From Clostridia bacterium (lineage in GTDB: Bacteria; Bacillota; Clostridia; Oscillospirales; CAG-272), in contig JAGBCA010000029.1 of NCBI GenBank assembly GCA_017938205.1, positions 80,772 to 144,771 on the forward strand: a stretch of 64,000 nt of DNA. The letters are read 5' to 3'. The notes under the pieces are model-generated. The model was given only the letters and a program-made list of their open reading frames with translations. It was not told where the DNA came from and made no database searches. Below are positions 35,867 through 44,280 of the stretch, piece by piece. Each line of letters starts with the position of its first letter. The first letter of the stretch is position 1. The translations under genes were made by a program, and so were the position numbers.

Positions 35867-36514
35867 TTATGCCTCCTTGAGCGCACGAATAGCCGCCGCT
35901 CTATCCTCTGCGCGGAAAACGGCACTTCCGGCAACAAGAACGTTTGCACCTGCCGAAATCGCATCCTTTGCATTTCCGGCATGAATGCCGCCATCCACCT
36001 GGATATCCACGTTAAGACCGCGACGCGTGATTTCTTCACGCAAGGCCTTTACCTTATCCAAGGTTTCGGGGATCAGAGCCTGGCCGCCGTAACCCGGCTC
36101 AACCGTCATCACAAGAACCATATCACAAAGAGGCAGGAGCGGATAAAGCACCTCTGCGGGCGTTGCAGGCTTAATGGAAATGGATGCTTTTTTTCCGAGC
36201 TCACGAATCTTTGCAAGAAGTGCGGCGGGATCGCTTGCCGCCTCGTAATGGAAGGTAATAATATCTGCACCCGCATCTGCAAAGCGCGAGACATAGCGCT
36301 CAGGTGCTTCGATCATCAGATGCACGTCAAACACGATAGAGGAAGTCTTGCGCAACGACTCTATGATCGGAAAACCGAAGGAAATGTTGGTTACGAACAT
36401 ACCGTCCATAACGTCCAGATGCGCCATATCGGCACCGGCACGCTCAATGCCGGCAACCTCTTCACCAAGCTTCGAAAAATCACACGCAAGAACGGAAGGA
36501 GAAACGTAAATCAT
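35867..36514 (-). CDS. rpe: Ribulose-phosphate 3-epimerase
   Basis: A 215-residue TIM-barrel epimerase interconverting ribulose 5-phosphate and xylulose 5-phosphate. Signatures: SPSVLACDFSKLGEE, HLDVMDGMFVTNISFG, FDVHLMIE, VMTVEPGYGGQALI and VDGGI near the phosphate site. GAGGTG lies 3-4 nt before ATG 36514; a GTG two codons upstream is less likely. It is a single gene with a terminator after it. The 197-bp gap to ispF (36515-36711) shows no other gene. Confidence 0.95.
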   Translation of the reverse strand: MIYVSPSVLACDFSKLGEEVAGIERAGADMAHLDVMDGMFVTNISFGFPIIESLRKTSSIVFDVHLMIEAPERYVSRFADAGADIITFHYEAASDPAALLAKIRELGKKASISIKPATPAEVLYPLLPLCDMVLVMTVEPGYGGQALIPETLDKVKALREEITRRGLNVDIQVDGGIHAGNAKDAISAGANVLVAGSAVFRAEDRAAAIRALKEA

Positions 36515-36711
36515 AAACACCTCATATTAATAAAAATTTTTATTATTCACAAGCCGCAGAGGACTTGCATACACTGAATAACGGAGAAAAATTCAAGCAA
36601 AAGCCGCGTGCCGACATTAAAGAGAAAGAAGTTTGAAGAAAAAACACGCGCGTTTTTTGCTTTTTTCGATTGGGGCTGCTTCCTATGCAAAGGCGCAAAG
36701 GGAGCGGCCTC

Positions 36712-37197
36712 TTATTTTTCAATTCGTAAAAGCGCGACAGCGTGCGCGGCAATGCCAAGCTCACTTCCCGTGAAGCCGAGATGCTCCTCCGTTGTCGCCT
36801 TGATATTAACGGAAGAGAGCTCCGTATGCAAAGCAAAGGCAACATTTTGAAGCATTGACGGAATATATGGCGAAAGCTTTGGTTTCTGCGCGATCACCGT
36901 AACGTCCAGATTTTCGATCGCTGCAGAGCGCTCCTGCATCATCGTATATACCTTTGCAAGAAGATTCATACTGCTGACACCACGAAGCTCCTCATTCGTA
37001 TCCGGAAAATGACGGCCGATATCTCCGAGAGAAAGCGCACCGAGAATCGCATCCATAACCGCATGAAGCAAAGCATCTGCATCCGAATGGCCGAGAAGCC
37101 CCATCGTGTGCGGGATCTCAACCCCGCCAAGGATCAACGGTCTCCCCTTCACCAGGCGATGCACGTCATAGCCGTGTCCGATCCTGAATTTATTCAT
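36712..37197 (-). CDS. ispF: 2-C-methyl-D-erythritol 2,4-cyclodiphosphate synthase
   Basis: A 161-residue MEP-pathway enzyme that cyclises CDP-ME 2-phosphate to MEcPP. Zn ligands are in GHGYDVHR (Asp, His) and GHSDADALLHAVMDAILGA (His). Family motifs ATTEEHLGFTGSELGIAAHAVALL close the protein. It overlaps the end of ispD by 8 bp, so the two successive-pathway genes are coupled. Confidence 0.96.
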   Translation of the reverse strand: MNKFRIGHGYDVHRLVKGRPLILGGVEIPHTMGLLGHSDADALLHAVMDAILGALSLGDIGRHFPDTNEELRGVSSMNLLAKVYTMMQERSAAIENLDVTVIAQKPKLSPYIPSMLQNVAFALHTELSSVNIKATTEEHLGFTGSELGIAAHAVALLRIEK

Positions 37198-37882
37198 CCG
37201 AAATGCCTCTCTTTCTTAGCAAAAACTCTGCAAAAAGCAGATCCTCCCTCGTTGTTATCTTCAAATTTTCCGAGAGGTATACGGGCTCTATCGTAACCCC
37301 GATCCCTTCAAGAAGCATATTGTCATCCGTGACGGTCAAGCCTTTTATAGCGGCGTTCTGCCATGCTTTTTCATACAAAGGAACGGAAAACCCCTGCGGC
37401 GTAGCCGCAAAGCAAAGACGATCGCGATCGATCGTGGAAGTGATTTTTCCATCCGTGTCAAGAAGCTTCACCGTATCGTGCACAGCGCTGACTGCGCTGG
37501 CCGCGCCATGCGCGCGTACAGCACGTACGACGGCATCCACGCCCTCCGCCGTGACAAGGCAACGTGCGGCATCGTGGATCAGCACCTCCGAGGTATCCTT
37601 TGAAATATGGGAAAAGCCGATTGAAACAGATTCCTGCCGCGTTTTTCCTCCCAAAACCAGCGAGAAAGGGATAGAAATTGAAGAAAGCTCTCGCTCTGCA
37701 AATTGCATCTCATCCTCACGCACGACCACGACGAGGGCATCTACAAGCGATGCCGCCGCCAAGGTCTCGGCACTGCGGCGCAAAATGCTTTTTCCAAGGA
37801 GCGCAAAGGTCTGCTTCGTTTTTTGAGGATCAAATCTTGCGCCGCTTCCCGCGGCAAGAAGAATTGCCGTACAATATTGCAT
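37190..37882 (-). CDS. ispD: 2-C-methyl-D-erythritol 4-phosphate cytidylyltransferase
   Basis: A 230-residue nucleotidyltransferase forming CDP-ME from MEP and CTP. The N-terminal loop ILLAAGSGARFD..KTKQ binds CTP, and VLIHDAARCLV, DTVKLLD and DDNMLLEGIG are family segments. GGAGGAG precedes ATG 37882. Together with ispF it shows isoprenoids are made by the MEP route; ispE is elsewhere. Confidence 0.95.
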   Translation of the reverse strand: MQYCTAILLAAGSGARFDPQKTKQTFALLGKSILRRSAETLAAASLVDALVVVVREDEMQFAERELSSISIPFSLVLGGKTRQESVSIGFSHISKDTSEVLIHDAARCLVTAEGVDAVVRAVRAHGAASAVSAVHDTVKLLDTDGKITSTIDRDRLCFAATPQGFSVPLYEKAWQNAAIKGLTVTDDNMLLEGIGVTIEPVYLSENLKITTREDLLFAEFLLRKRGISDE

Positions 37883-37894
37883 ATCTCCTCCTGC

Positions 37895-38233
37895 TTATTT
37901 TCGGTAATAGACGAAATGCACCGTAATGGTGCGCATTTTACCGTTCTCCAGAAGATTGGGACCTGTGACGATCACTCCGTCCCCGCTCATAAGATAGGCA
38001 GCCTCCAGCTCATCCACCTTACAACGAAACAGCGTATCCCCCGAGGAATCCACGATAAATTCATCACCCGAAACGGCGAGCGAGCCACCACGCCCGATCA
38101 CATCCTCGTTATCGTTTCTCTGCTCCGTGACGTACCGTATCACCTGACCGTGCAGCTCTGCCGCGCGTTTTCTGCGAAAAGCGGTACTTTGGGGATCCTT
38201 CCCCACTCCGAACAAACGAGAAAATAATCCCAT
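37895..38233 (-). CDS. Small protein of unknown function upstream of ispD
   Basis: A 112-residue basic protein starting MGLFSRLFGVGKD, with a helical middle and a beta-rich end (ITVHFVYYRK). AGGAGGGC precedes the ATG at 38233, which makes the longer frame from 38338 unlikely. No signal peptide, membrane segment or recognisable motif is visible. It ends 12 nt before ispD and is likely co-transcribed with it. It is divergent from mraZ across a 315-bp AT-rich gap that holds the mraZ promoter. I do not recognise the family. Confidence 0.65.
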   Translation of the reverse strand: MGLFSRLFGVGKDPQSTAFRRKRAAELHGQVIRYVTEQRNDNEDVIGRGGSLAVSGDEFIVDSSGDTLFRCKVDELEAAYLMSGDGVIVTGPNLLENGKMRTITVHFVYYRK

Positions 38234-38406
38234 GAAAGCCCTCCTGCATTTTATCTTATAATAGTGTATCACAAATCGAGAAAAAATGGAAGTGCTTTTT
38301 GACAGTTTTTTATTAACTTTTTCATTTGCATGGGGCATCTTGTAAGCATACTTTTACATCACGGGAATTTTTTTCAAAAAAATTTTTATTTTTTTCGAAA
38401 AAGGTA

Positions 38407-38470
38407 TTGCATTTTTTATAAATGTGTATTATAATAATAGCAAGGTGGGTCGAAGTGGGTGCTTGTGAGG
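38407..38470 (+). promoter_or_regulatory. mraZ: mraZ (dcw) promoter with three MraZ boxes
   Basis: TTGCAT (38407-38412), a 17-bp spacer and TATAAT (38430-38435) are followed directly by three boxes with 10-bp periodicity: TGGGT (38446-38450), TGGGT (38456-38460) and TGAGG (38466-38470). This is the known MraZ operator layout and predicts autoregulation of the cluster. Confidence 0.85.
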
Positions 38471-38548
38471 CACTTTCCCTTAATTTGACCGTTTTGGTGG
38501 GGGATTCCACTGATATTTTTCGATTTCAGAGATAAGGAGGTCATGCAT

Positions 38549-38977
38549 ATGTCGTTCGTTGGATCGTATACCCATGCAATGGATGCGAAAAAACGCGTTT
38601 TTATTCCATCCAAGTTCCGTGACGAGCTCGGCAAAGAATTTTACATTACCAGAAAATTCGATGCATACCTCTCCATTTATACCGCTGAGGATTGGGAAGC
38701 TTACGTTGAAAAGATCTGTAAGCTGCCCGAGGCCGATGCAGATGAATTTCAGGATTTCATTCTCGGCGCCGCACAGAAATGCATCCCCGATGCAAGCGGC
38801 AGAATCATTCTTGACGATCGCTTGATGGAGCACGCCAAGATCGGAAAGAACGAAAACATGGTTTTCGTCGGTGCGGGAAAGCAGATCCGCATTTGGTCTG
38901 AAAAGCTTTGGAACGAGCGCGAAACCTCCCGCAACTACGACAAGATGCGCGAGATCATGCGCCAATACGGTTTATAA
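38549..38977 (+). CDS. mraZ: Transcriptional regulator MraZ
   Basis: A 142-residue AbrB-like regulator with two tandem MraZ repeats (each with D..KR or D..GRI followed by a strand: MDAKKRVFIPSKFR and DASGRIILDDRLM). It binds spaced TGGG boxes upstream of the dcw cluster. AAGGAGG at 38534-38540 favours ATG 38549 (8-nt spacing) over ATG 38543. It is the first gene of the cluster, 24 nt before rsmH. Confidence 0.95.
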   Translation: MSFVGSYTHAMDAKKRVFIPSKFRDELGKEFYITRKFDAYLSIYTAEDWEAYVEKICKLPEADADEFQDFILGAAQKCIPDASGRIILDDRLMEHAKIGKNENMVFVGAGKQIRIWSEKLWNERETSRNYDKMREIMRQYGL

Positions 38978-39001
38978 TCACAACGATCACGGAGATGCAT
39001 C

Positions 39002-39946
39002 ATGGCAGATACAGAGTTTTTACATACCTCCGTTCTTTTGCACGAATGCATTGAGGCACTGAACGTTCGCGACGGTTATACCTACGTGGATTGCACGACC
39101 GGTGCAGGCGGCCATTCCCTGGAAATTGCAAAGCGCCTTGGTCAAAACGGACGCTTGATCTGCTTTGATCAGGATGAAAACGCAATTGCGGCCGCTAAGC
39201 TTCGGCTGAAGAACTATCTTGACAAAATCACTTTTATCAACGAAAATTTTTCCGAGCTGGATGCCATTCTTTCCCGTCTTGATATTCAGAATCTTGGCGG
39301 CGTTCTGGCAGACCTCGGATGCAGCTCCCCGCAATTTGACGATGCATCGCGCGGCTTCAGCTACATGAACGATGCGAGACTGGATATGCGCATGTGCATA
39401 ACAGCACCGTTGGATGCGCATACAGTTGTCAACACCTACAGCGAGGCAGAGCTGAAACGGATCATTTTCGACTACGGCGAGGAACGCTTCGCACCGCGCA
39501 TTGCTGCCGCGATCTGCGCACGCCGTAAGGAAAAGCCCATTGATACCACCCTGGAGCTCTCGGATATTATCAAGAGCGCCATTCCCGCCGCCGCAAGAGC
39601 GGACGGGCCTCACCCCGCAAAGCGTACCTTTCAGGCCATTCGCATTGAGGTGAACGCCGAGCTGGACGTGATCCGCCCCGCAATTGATGCCGCGGCAAGA
39701 CGGCTCGCCCCCGGAGGACGAATCGCCGTTATCTCCTTCCACTCTCTTGAGGATCGCATTGTGAAGCAAGCATTTCAATCGCTGGCAACCGGATGCACCT
39801 GCCCAAGAGACTTCCCTATTTGCGTATGCGGCAAAAAGCCGCTCATTCGCCACGTGAACAAAAAGCCCATTCTCCCCTCGGAGGACGAGCTTGCCAATAA
39901 TCCGCGCGCAAGAAGCGCGAAGCTGCGTATAGCAGAAAAAGTTTAA
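39002..39946 (+). CDS. rsmH: 16S rRNA (cytosine1402-N4)-methyltransferase
   Basis: A 314-residue SAM-dependent methyltransferase. Motif I is YVDCTTGAGGHSLEIA; the family segments LADLGCSSPQFDDASRGFSY, FDYGEERFAPRIA and AVISFHSLEDRIVKQAF are present. It methylates N4 of C1402 in 16S rRNA. Unusually, a four-Cys stretch (CTCPRDFPICVCG) near residue 263-275 is seen, as in many RsmH homologues. Its position after mraZ is standard. Confidence 0.96.
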   Translation: MADTEFLHTSVLLHECIEALNVRDGYTYVDCTTGAGGHSLEIAKRLGQNGRLICFDQDENAIAAAKLRLKNYLDKITFINENFSELDAILSRLDIQNLGGVLADLGCSSPQFDDASRGFSYMNDARLDMRMCITAPLDAHTVVNTYSEAELKRIIFDYGEERFAPRIAAAICARRKEKPIDTTLELSDIIKSAIPAAARADGPHPAKRTFQAIRIEVNAELDVIRPAIDAAARRLAPGGRIAVISFHSLEDRIVKQAFQSLATGCTCPRDFPICVCGKKPLIRHVNKKPILPSEDELANNPRARSAKLRIAEKV

Positions 39947-39970
39947 AAATTAAAGGAGAAGCGCCAAACA

Positions 39971-40405
39971 ATGGATACCAACAACGTATATGAAACCTTA
40001 TATAATAATATGAAGCAACGCTTCACCGTTGTCAGCGGTGAGAATGAATACACGCTCGGTGGCTATATGGTTATGAAGGCAAAGGAAAAGCAAGCAAAAG
40101 CCGCCCTTCCTGCCACGATCACGACCCATCGCCCTATGGCACTGCAATCGGTATTTTCTTATATCAACCGCAAACTGACGGTGAAAGAAGCACCCGCGCC
40201 CGAAAAGACCATCAAGGCCTTCCCTCTTCGGACGGCGCTTTCTGCCGCTTGCTCGGCGCTTCTCGTCTGCACGCTGATGTTCTCCTTTGGCGCGCTGAAC
40301 GGTTTGATGCCCTCCCTCGGAAACGAAAGCGGCTACATTGCTCTTGCGCAGGAGGAGTCTCCGGAGGAAACCGAAGAGCAGGTTGCAATGAACGAGAAAA
40401 TTTAA
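39971..40405 (+). CDS. Single-pass membrane protein in the ftsL position
   Basis: A 144-residue protein with a long cytoplasmic N-terminus (~86 residues, basic), one membrane segment (~87-107), and a short acidic outside tail (~35 residues ending EESPEETEEQ..NEKI). AAGGAG precedes its ATG. It lies between rsmH and ftsI exactly where ftsL is found, but lacks the extracellular leucine-zipper coiled coil expected of FtsL. It may be a highly diverged FtsL or an unrelated divisome-associated protein. Function is not assignable by sequence. Confidence 0.6.
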   Translation: MDTNNVYETLYNNMKQRFTVVSGENEYTLGGYMVMKAKEKQAKAALPATITTHRPMALQSVFSYINRKLTVKEAPAPEKTIKAFPLRTALSAACSALLVCTLMFSFGALNGLMPSLGNESGYIALAQEESPEETEEQVAMNEKI

Positions 40406-40429
40406 ATCATAAAAGCAGATTTCAGCTTG

Positions 40430-40482
40430 TATAATATAGCGATAACCGTTTTATGCGGGGATCGCTATATTTTTTTATTTTC
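40430..40482 (+). promoter_or_regulatory. Internal -10 element and terminator-like hairpin upstream of ftsI
   Basis: TATAAT (40430-40435) overlaps the left arm of a perfect 10-bp stem (40434-40443 with 40461-40470) followed by T-rich TTTTTTTATTTT. This is the form of an intrinsic terminator or attenuator inside the dcw cluster. The -35 is weak. Confidence 0.5.
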
Positions 40483-40494
40483 GGCGGTAGCTGT

Positions 40495-42753
40495 ATGAGA
40501 ATCCAAGATCATGCCTGTGGTAAAAACACCCTGTACACAACGAAAAAGCGCACGCTTTCGATCTGCCTCGTCATGGCGATCTTTGCGCTATATCTCGCCA
40601 TCAATCTGCTGCGATTGCAGCTTGGAAAATATGAATACTACAAGGAAAAGGTCTATGATCAGATCACAACGACCGCTCCCCTGCGAGCCAAGCGCGGAGT
40701 GATATACGACAGCGACATGAATGTTCTTGCTACGCACAAAACCACCTGGCGTGTTTTCCTTTCCACAAGACAGATCAAGGCGGCTATGAAAGCGGACGGA
40801 CACCCCTACGACACAGAGATAGCCAATGAGCTTTCTTCCCTTCTTTCCACGGATCGCGATGCGTTGCTCGAAAAAATACGCAACACCTCCGTTCTGGACG
40901 TGACGGTGAAAAAATCAATTTCGGCGGAGGAATACCGCAGCGTGATCGCATGGATCGAGGAAAGGGATCTTTCGGATCTTGTATTTACCGAGGCGCAATA
41001 TTCCCGCGCCTATCCCGAGGGAACCTTGGCGGCACATCTGCTTGGCTTTGTCGGCAGCGACAATCAAGGACTGTACGGACTTGAATATCAATACGACGAT
41101 CTGCTGAGCGGCGAGGACGGATATTATCTGTACGCCAAGGATGCTGCCGGGAACGAGCTCCCCATTGAGTATGCGACTTACATACCGCCAAAAGATGGCT
41201 GCAGCCTCGTCACCACCATTGACAGTTATATTCAGGAAAGGCTTGAATATCAGATCGAAAGCATACGCATCAATCACGACGTGCAGAACCGCGTTTGCGG
41301 CATTGTGATGGACACGGGTACGGGTGCGATTCTGGCTATGGCTACCTCCTCCCCATTCGATCCATCCGATCCGTATACGCTTGACAGCGTTTCTGCCGCC
41401 AAGCTTCTCTCCAGCGGATATACGGAAGGAAGCGAGGAATACAAGGCGTACAAAAAAAATCTTCGTGAGGTCATGTGGTCGAACAAGGCCGTCAGCGAGC
41501 TTTACGAGCCCGGCTCCACCTTTAAGATCGTTACCGTTTCAGCGGCGCTTGACTCCGGCACGGCAACGATGAATGACCGCTTTTCCTGCAACGGCTATCA
41601 TACGGTTGGCGGATGGAGGATCAAATGCCACAAGGTGCAAGGCCACGGAAGCAACTTCACGTTGGCCTATGGCCTGCAGATGTCCTGCAACCCAACAATG
41701 ATGCGTTTGGCCGAGCGCATCGGTGCATCCACCTTTTACGATTATATGGAAAAATTCGGTTACTTTGAAAAAACAGGCATCGATCTTCCAAGTGAAGCAC
41801 TCGGTATATTTCATAAGGAAGAAAACCTCGGCGCGACCGAGCTTGCGACCGCCTCCTTCGGACAGCGCTTTAAGGTTTCTCTGATCGGACAGCTGACGGC
41901 AGTTGCAGCCGTGGCAAACGGCGGCGTACGTGTAACTCCGTATGTAGTGGAAAGGGTTCTGGATGCCGAGGGGAATGTGATCTCCGTGCATGAGCAGAGT
42001 GAGGGTGAGCGCGTGATCAGCAAAGAGGTGGCTGCCGAGGTCTCCAAGGTTTTAGCCGAGGGCGTAAGCGGTGACGGCGGGGCAAAGAACGCCTACGTAC
42101 CGGGGTATGAGATCGCGGCAAAAACGGGAACCTCGCAAAAATTCGATATTCTGGATGCAAACGGAAACTCTTATCTGCGTATCGGCTCGACTGTTGCCTA
42201 TGCACCGATCAATGACAGCGGAATCGCCATGATCCTTATGGTGGATGAGCCCACGACATCTGTCAAATATGGGAGCGTGGTAGCGGCTCCTTATATCGGC
42301 AATCTGATGGGGGATATTCTTCCCTATCTCGGCTACAAAAGCTCGATCCCGGACGAGAAGGTCTCCGTTCCCGATCTCGTCGGAAAAAGCGTTAGCGATG
42401 CAAAGAGCATTTTGAAGGAAAGCAATATTTCCTATGAGATACTGGGAAGCGGAGCAACCGTTCTTGCACAAACACCAAGCACGGGAGAGATCTCACTCAG
42501 CAAAACGAAGATCCTTCTTTTCACCGAAGAGCAAAGCGATTACGTAACGGTGGAAAGCCTTTGTGGGCTTTCATTGGCGGAAGCAAACAAACGGCTCGCT
42601 AAGGAGGGCTTTAATATCACACTGTCCGGCATTGAAAATGCGGCCTTGGCGGAGGGGGCGACCGTGACAGAGCAATCCATTCCTCCCGGCACGGTGGTTC
42701 GGCGCGGAGAGAGGATCACGCTTAGGATCGTTTACTGCGATTTTGAGGATTAA
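40495..42753 (+). CDS. ftsI: Division/sporulation transpeptidase (FtsI/SpoVD-type PBP2) with two PASTA domains
   Basis: A 752-residue class B penicillin-binding protein. It has one N-terminal membrane anchor (~19-40), a pedestal domain (~55-230), a transpeptidase domain with S341TFK, S397CN and K543TGT, and two PASTA repeats (~623-677 and ~683-748). It cross-links septal peptidoglycan with FtsW or SpoVE. The ATG at 40495 has only a weak ribosome binding site; an upstream ATG at 40453 lies inside the hairpin and has none. Gene order cannot separate FtsI from SpoVD. Confidence 0.9.
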   Translation: MRIQDHACGKNTLYTTKKRTLSICLVMAIFALYLAINLLRLQLGKYEYYKEKVYDQITTTAPLRAKRGVIYDSDMNVLATHKTTWRVFLSTRQIKAAMKADGHPYDTEIANELSSLLSTDRDALLEKIRNTSVLDVTVKKSISAEEYRSVIAWIEERDLSDLVFTEAQYSRAYPEGTLAAHLLGFVGSDNQGLYGLEYQYDDLLSGEDGYYLYAKDAAGNELPIEYATYIPPKDGCSLVTTIDSYIQERLEYQIESIRINHDVQNRVCGIVMDTGTGAILAMATSSPFDPSDPYTLDSVSAAKLLSSGYTEGSEEYKAYKKNLREVMWSNKAVSELYEPGSTFKIVTVSAALDSGTATMNDRFSCNGYHTVGGWRIKCHKVQGHGSNFTLAYGLQMSCNPTMMRLAERIGASTFYDYMEKFGYFEKTGIDLPSEALGIFHKEENLGATELATASFGQRFKVSLIGQLTAVAAVANGGVRVTPYVVERVLDAEGNVISVHEQSEGERVISKEVAAEVSKVLAEGVSGDGGAKNAYVPGYEIAAKTGTSQKFDILDANGNSYLRIGSTVAYAPINDSGIAMILMVDEPTTSVKYGSVVAAPYIGNLMGDILPYLGYKSSIPDEKVSVPDLVGKSVSDAKSILKESNISYEILGSGATVLAQTPSTGEISLSKTKILLFTEEQSDYVTVESLCGLSLAEANKRLAKEGFNITLSGIENAALAEGATVTEQSIPPGTVVRRGERITLRIVYCDFED

Positions 42754-42762
42754 GGAGGCGTT

Positions 42763-44280
42763 ATGAAAATTTCAGAGCTATTGCCAAATGCAGTCATTCC
42801 CGATGAGGCGGCGATGATAGAGCCCTCGAAGCTTTCTTCCCGAACCGAGGACATCGCCCGGGGGACGCTCTTTTTTCTGACCGAGGGGATCGCTTATGAC
42901 AAGCGGCGATTGCTTCCCTATATTCTTGCAAAGCGGCCGCTCGCGATCGTTGTACCGACAGACACAAAGGCTTTGGGATATAATATCCCGATCATATACG
43001 CAGAGAACGTGCGGCGCGCGTATGCGGAGGCATTGTTTCGCTTTTACGGCTTGGAAAAGACGAAAATGAAATTTATCGCCATCACCGGAACAAACGGAAA
43101 AACCACGACCGCAACCATGCTATGGGAAATCCTCAGAAGAAACGGTCTGCACGCAGGTCTCATCGGCACGGGCAAAATTCTTTTAGACGATAACACGCTT
43201 TCCGCGCCATACTATTCCATGACAACGCCTGATCCGGAAATTCTCTATCCCGCGCTCGCAGAAATGGACACAAGAGGGTGTCAGTTCGTTGTTATGGAGG
43301 CATCCAGCCACGCACTCGCATTGGAAAAGCTGACACCGCTTTTCTTCGATGCTGCAATTTTCACCAATCTCTCGGCAGAGCATTTGGACTTTCATAAAAG
43401 CATGGAGAATTATTATCGTTCCAAGGCACGGCTTTTTGAAAAGACAAGGCTTGCTATCCTGAATAACGATGATTCTTATGCGCGCCGACTTTCCGAGGAG
43501 TGCAACTGCGAAACACTACGGGTGGGGGCGCTTTATCCCGGCGAGGTAGCGGCAAAAAACATTGAGGGCAGTGGGCTCGGAGGATGCTCCTATATGTATA
43601 CGAGCAATGGCCCGAAATTTTTCGTGCATCTTGCGATCCCCGGCATCTATCAGATCTATAACTCTATGCTCGCTCTGAGTGCGGCCATCTCACTCGGTAT
43701 TGCGCCATGTAAGGCAAAAAAAGCATTAGAGAGTATTACGGAAATTCCCGGGCGCCTGCACCTCGTTTCACAAACTGACATATCCGTCTACGTGGATTAT
43801 GCACATACCCCGGAAGCGCTTTTATCTTCGCTGAAAGAGGCCAACGCCTCGAAAGAAAGCGGACAGAGGATCTGGTTGATTTTTGGCTGCGGTGGTGAAA
43901 GAGATCGCGAAAAACGTCCGAAAATGGCTGAGATCGCAGAGAAAAATGCAGATAGCGTGATCCTTACGCTTGACAATTGCCGAGGAGAATCTCCAATGCA
44001 GATCTTAAAAGACACCGTGGCGGGATTCCGAAACAAAAAAAGCGTACGCGTGATCTCAGACAGAAAAAAAGCCATTCGCCACGCCATTCTTGCCATGCAG
44101 CGCGCGGATACGCTGATCATCGCAGGAAAGGGACACGAGGTCTACACCATTGACAAAACCGGTTATCATCCCTTTGATGAGAGAAAAATCATCCTGGATG
44201 CACTAAAAGAAAGAAAAGGCGGGCATACTGTACTATATGAAAATCAAGCTGACAACACCCATCTCCGCCAAGGAAATTGA
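42763..44280 (+). CDS. murE: UDP-MurNAc-tripeptide synthetase
   Basis: A 505-residue Mur ligase adding the third residue to UDP-MurNAc-L-Ala-D-Glu. ATP loop GTNGKTTT (109-116), central domain SSHALALEKL..FTNLSAEHLDFH, C-terminal domain with the substrate loop DNCRGE (404-409) and GKGHE (455-459). DNPR marks meso-DAP ligases and DDPN the Lys type; this Asp-Asn-Cys-Arg version keeps Asp, Asn and Arg, so meso-DAP is favoured but Pro is replaced by Cys. AAGGAGG precedes the ATG. Its end overlaps murF by 44 bp. Confidence 0.93.
   Translation: MKISELLPNAVIPDEAAMIEPSKLSSRTEDIARGTLFFLTEGIAYDKRRLLPYILAKRPLAIVVPTDTKALGYNIPIIYAENVRRAYAEALFRFYGLEKTKMKFIAITGTNGKTTTATMLWEILRRNGLHAGLIGTGKILLDDNTLSAPYYSMTTPDPEILYPALAEMDTRGCQFVVMEASSHALALEKLTPLFFDAAIFTNLSAEHLDFHKSMENYYRSKARLFEKTRLAILNNDDSYARRLSEECNCETLRVGALYPGEVAAKNIEGSGLGGCSYMYTSNGPKFFVHLAIPGIYQIYNSMLALSAAISLGIAPCKAKKALESITEIPGRLHLVSQTDISVYVDYAHTPEALLSSLKEANASKESGQRIWLIFGCGGERDREKRPKMAEIAEKNADSVILTLDNCRGESPMQILKDTVAGFRNKKSVRVISDRKKAIRHAILAMQRADTLIIAGKGHEVYTIDKTGYHPFDERKIILDALKERKGGHTVLYENQADNTHLRQGN

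Noticed and set aside
36543-36845. A 100-codon minus-strand frame overlapping the end of ispF
   Set aside because: It overlaps ispF in another frame, is rich in Ser/Arg/Leu, and has no ribosome binding site.
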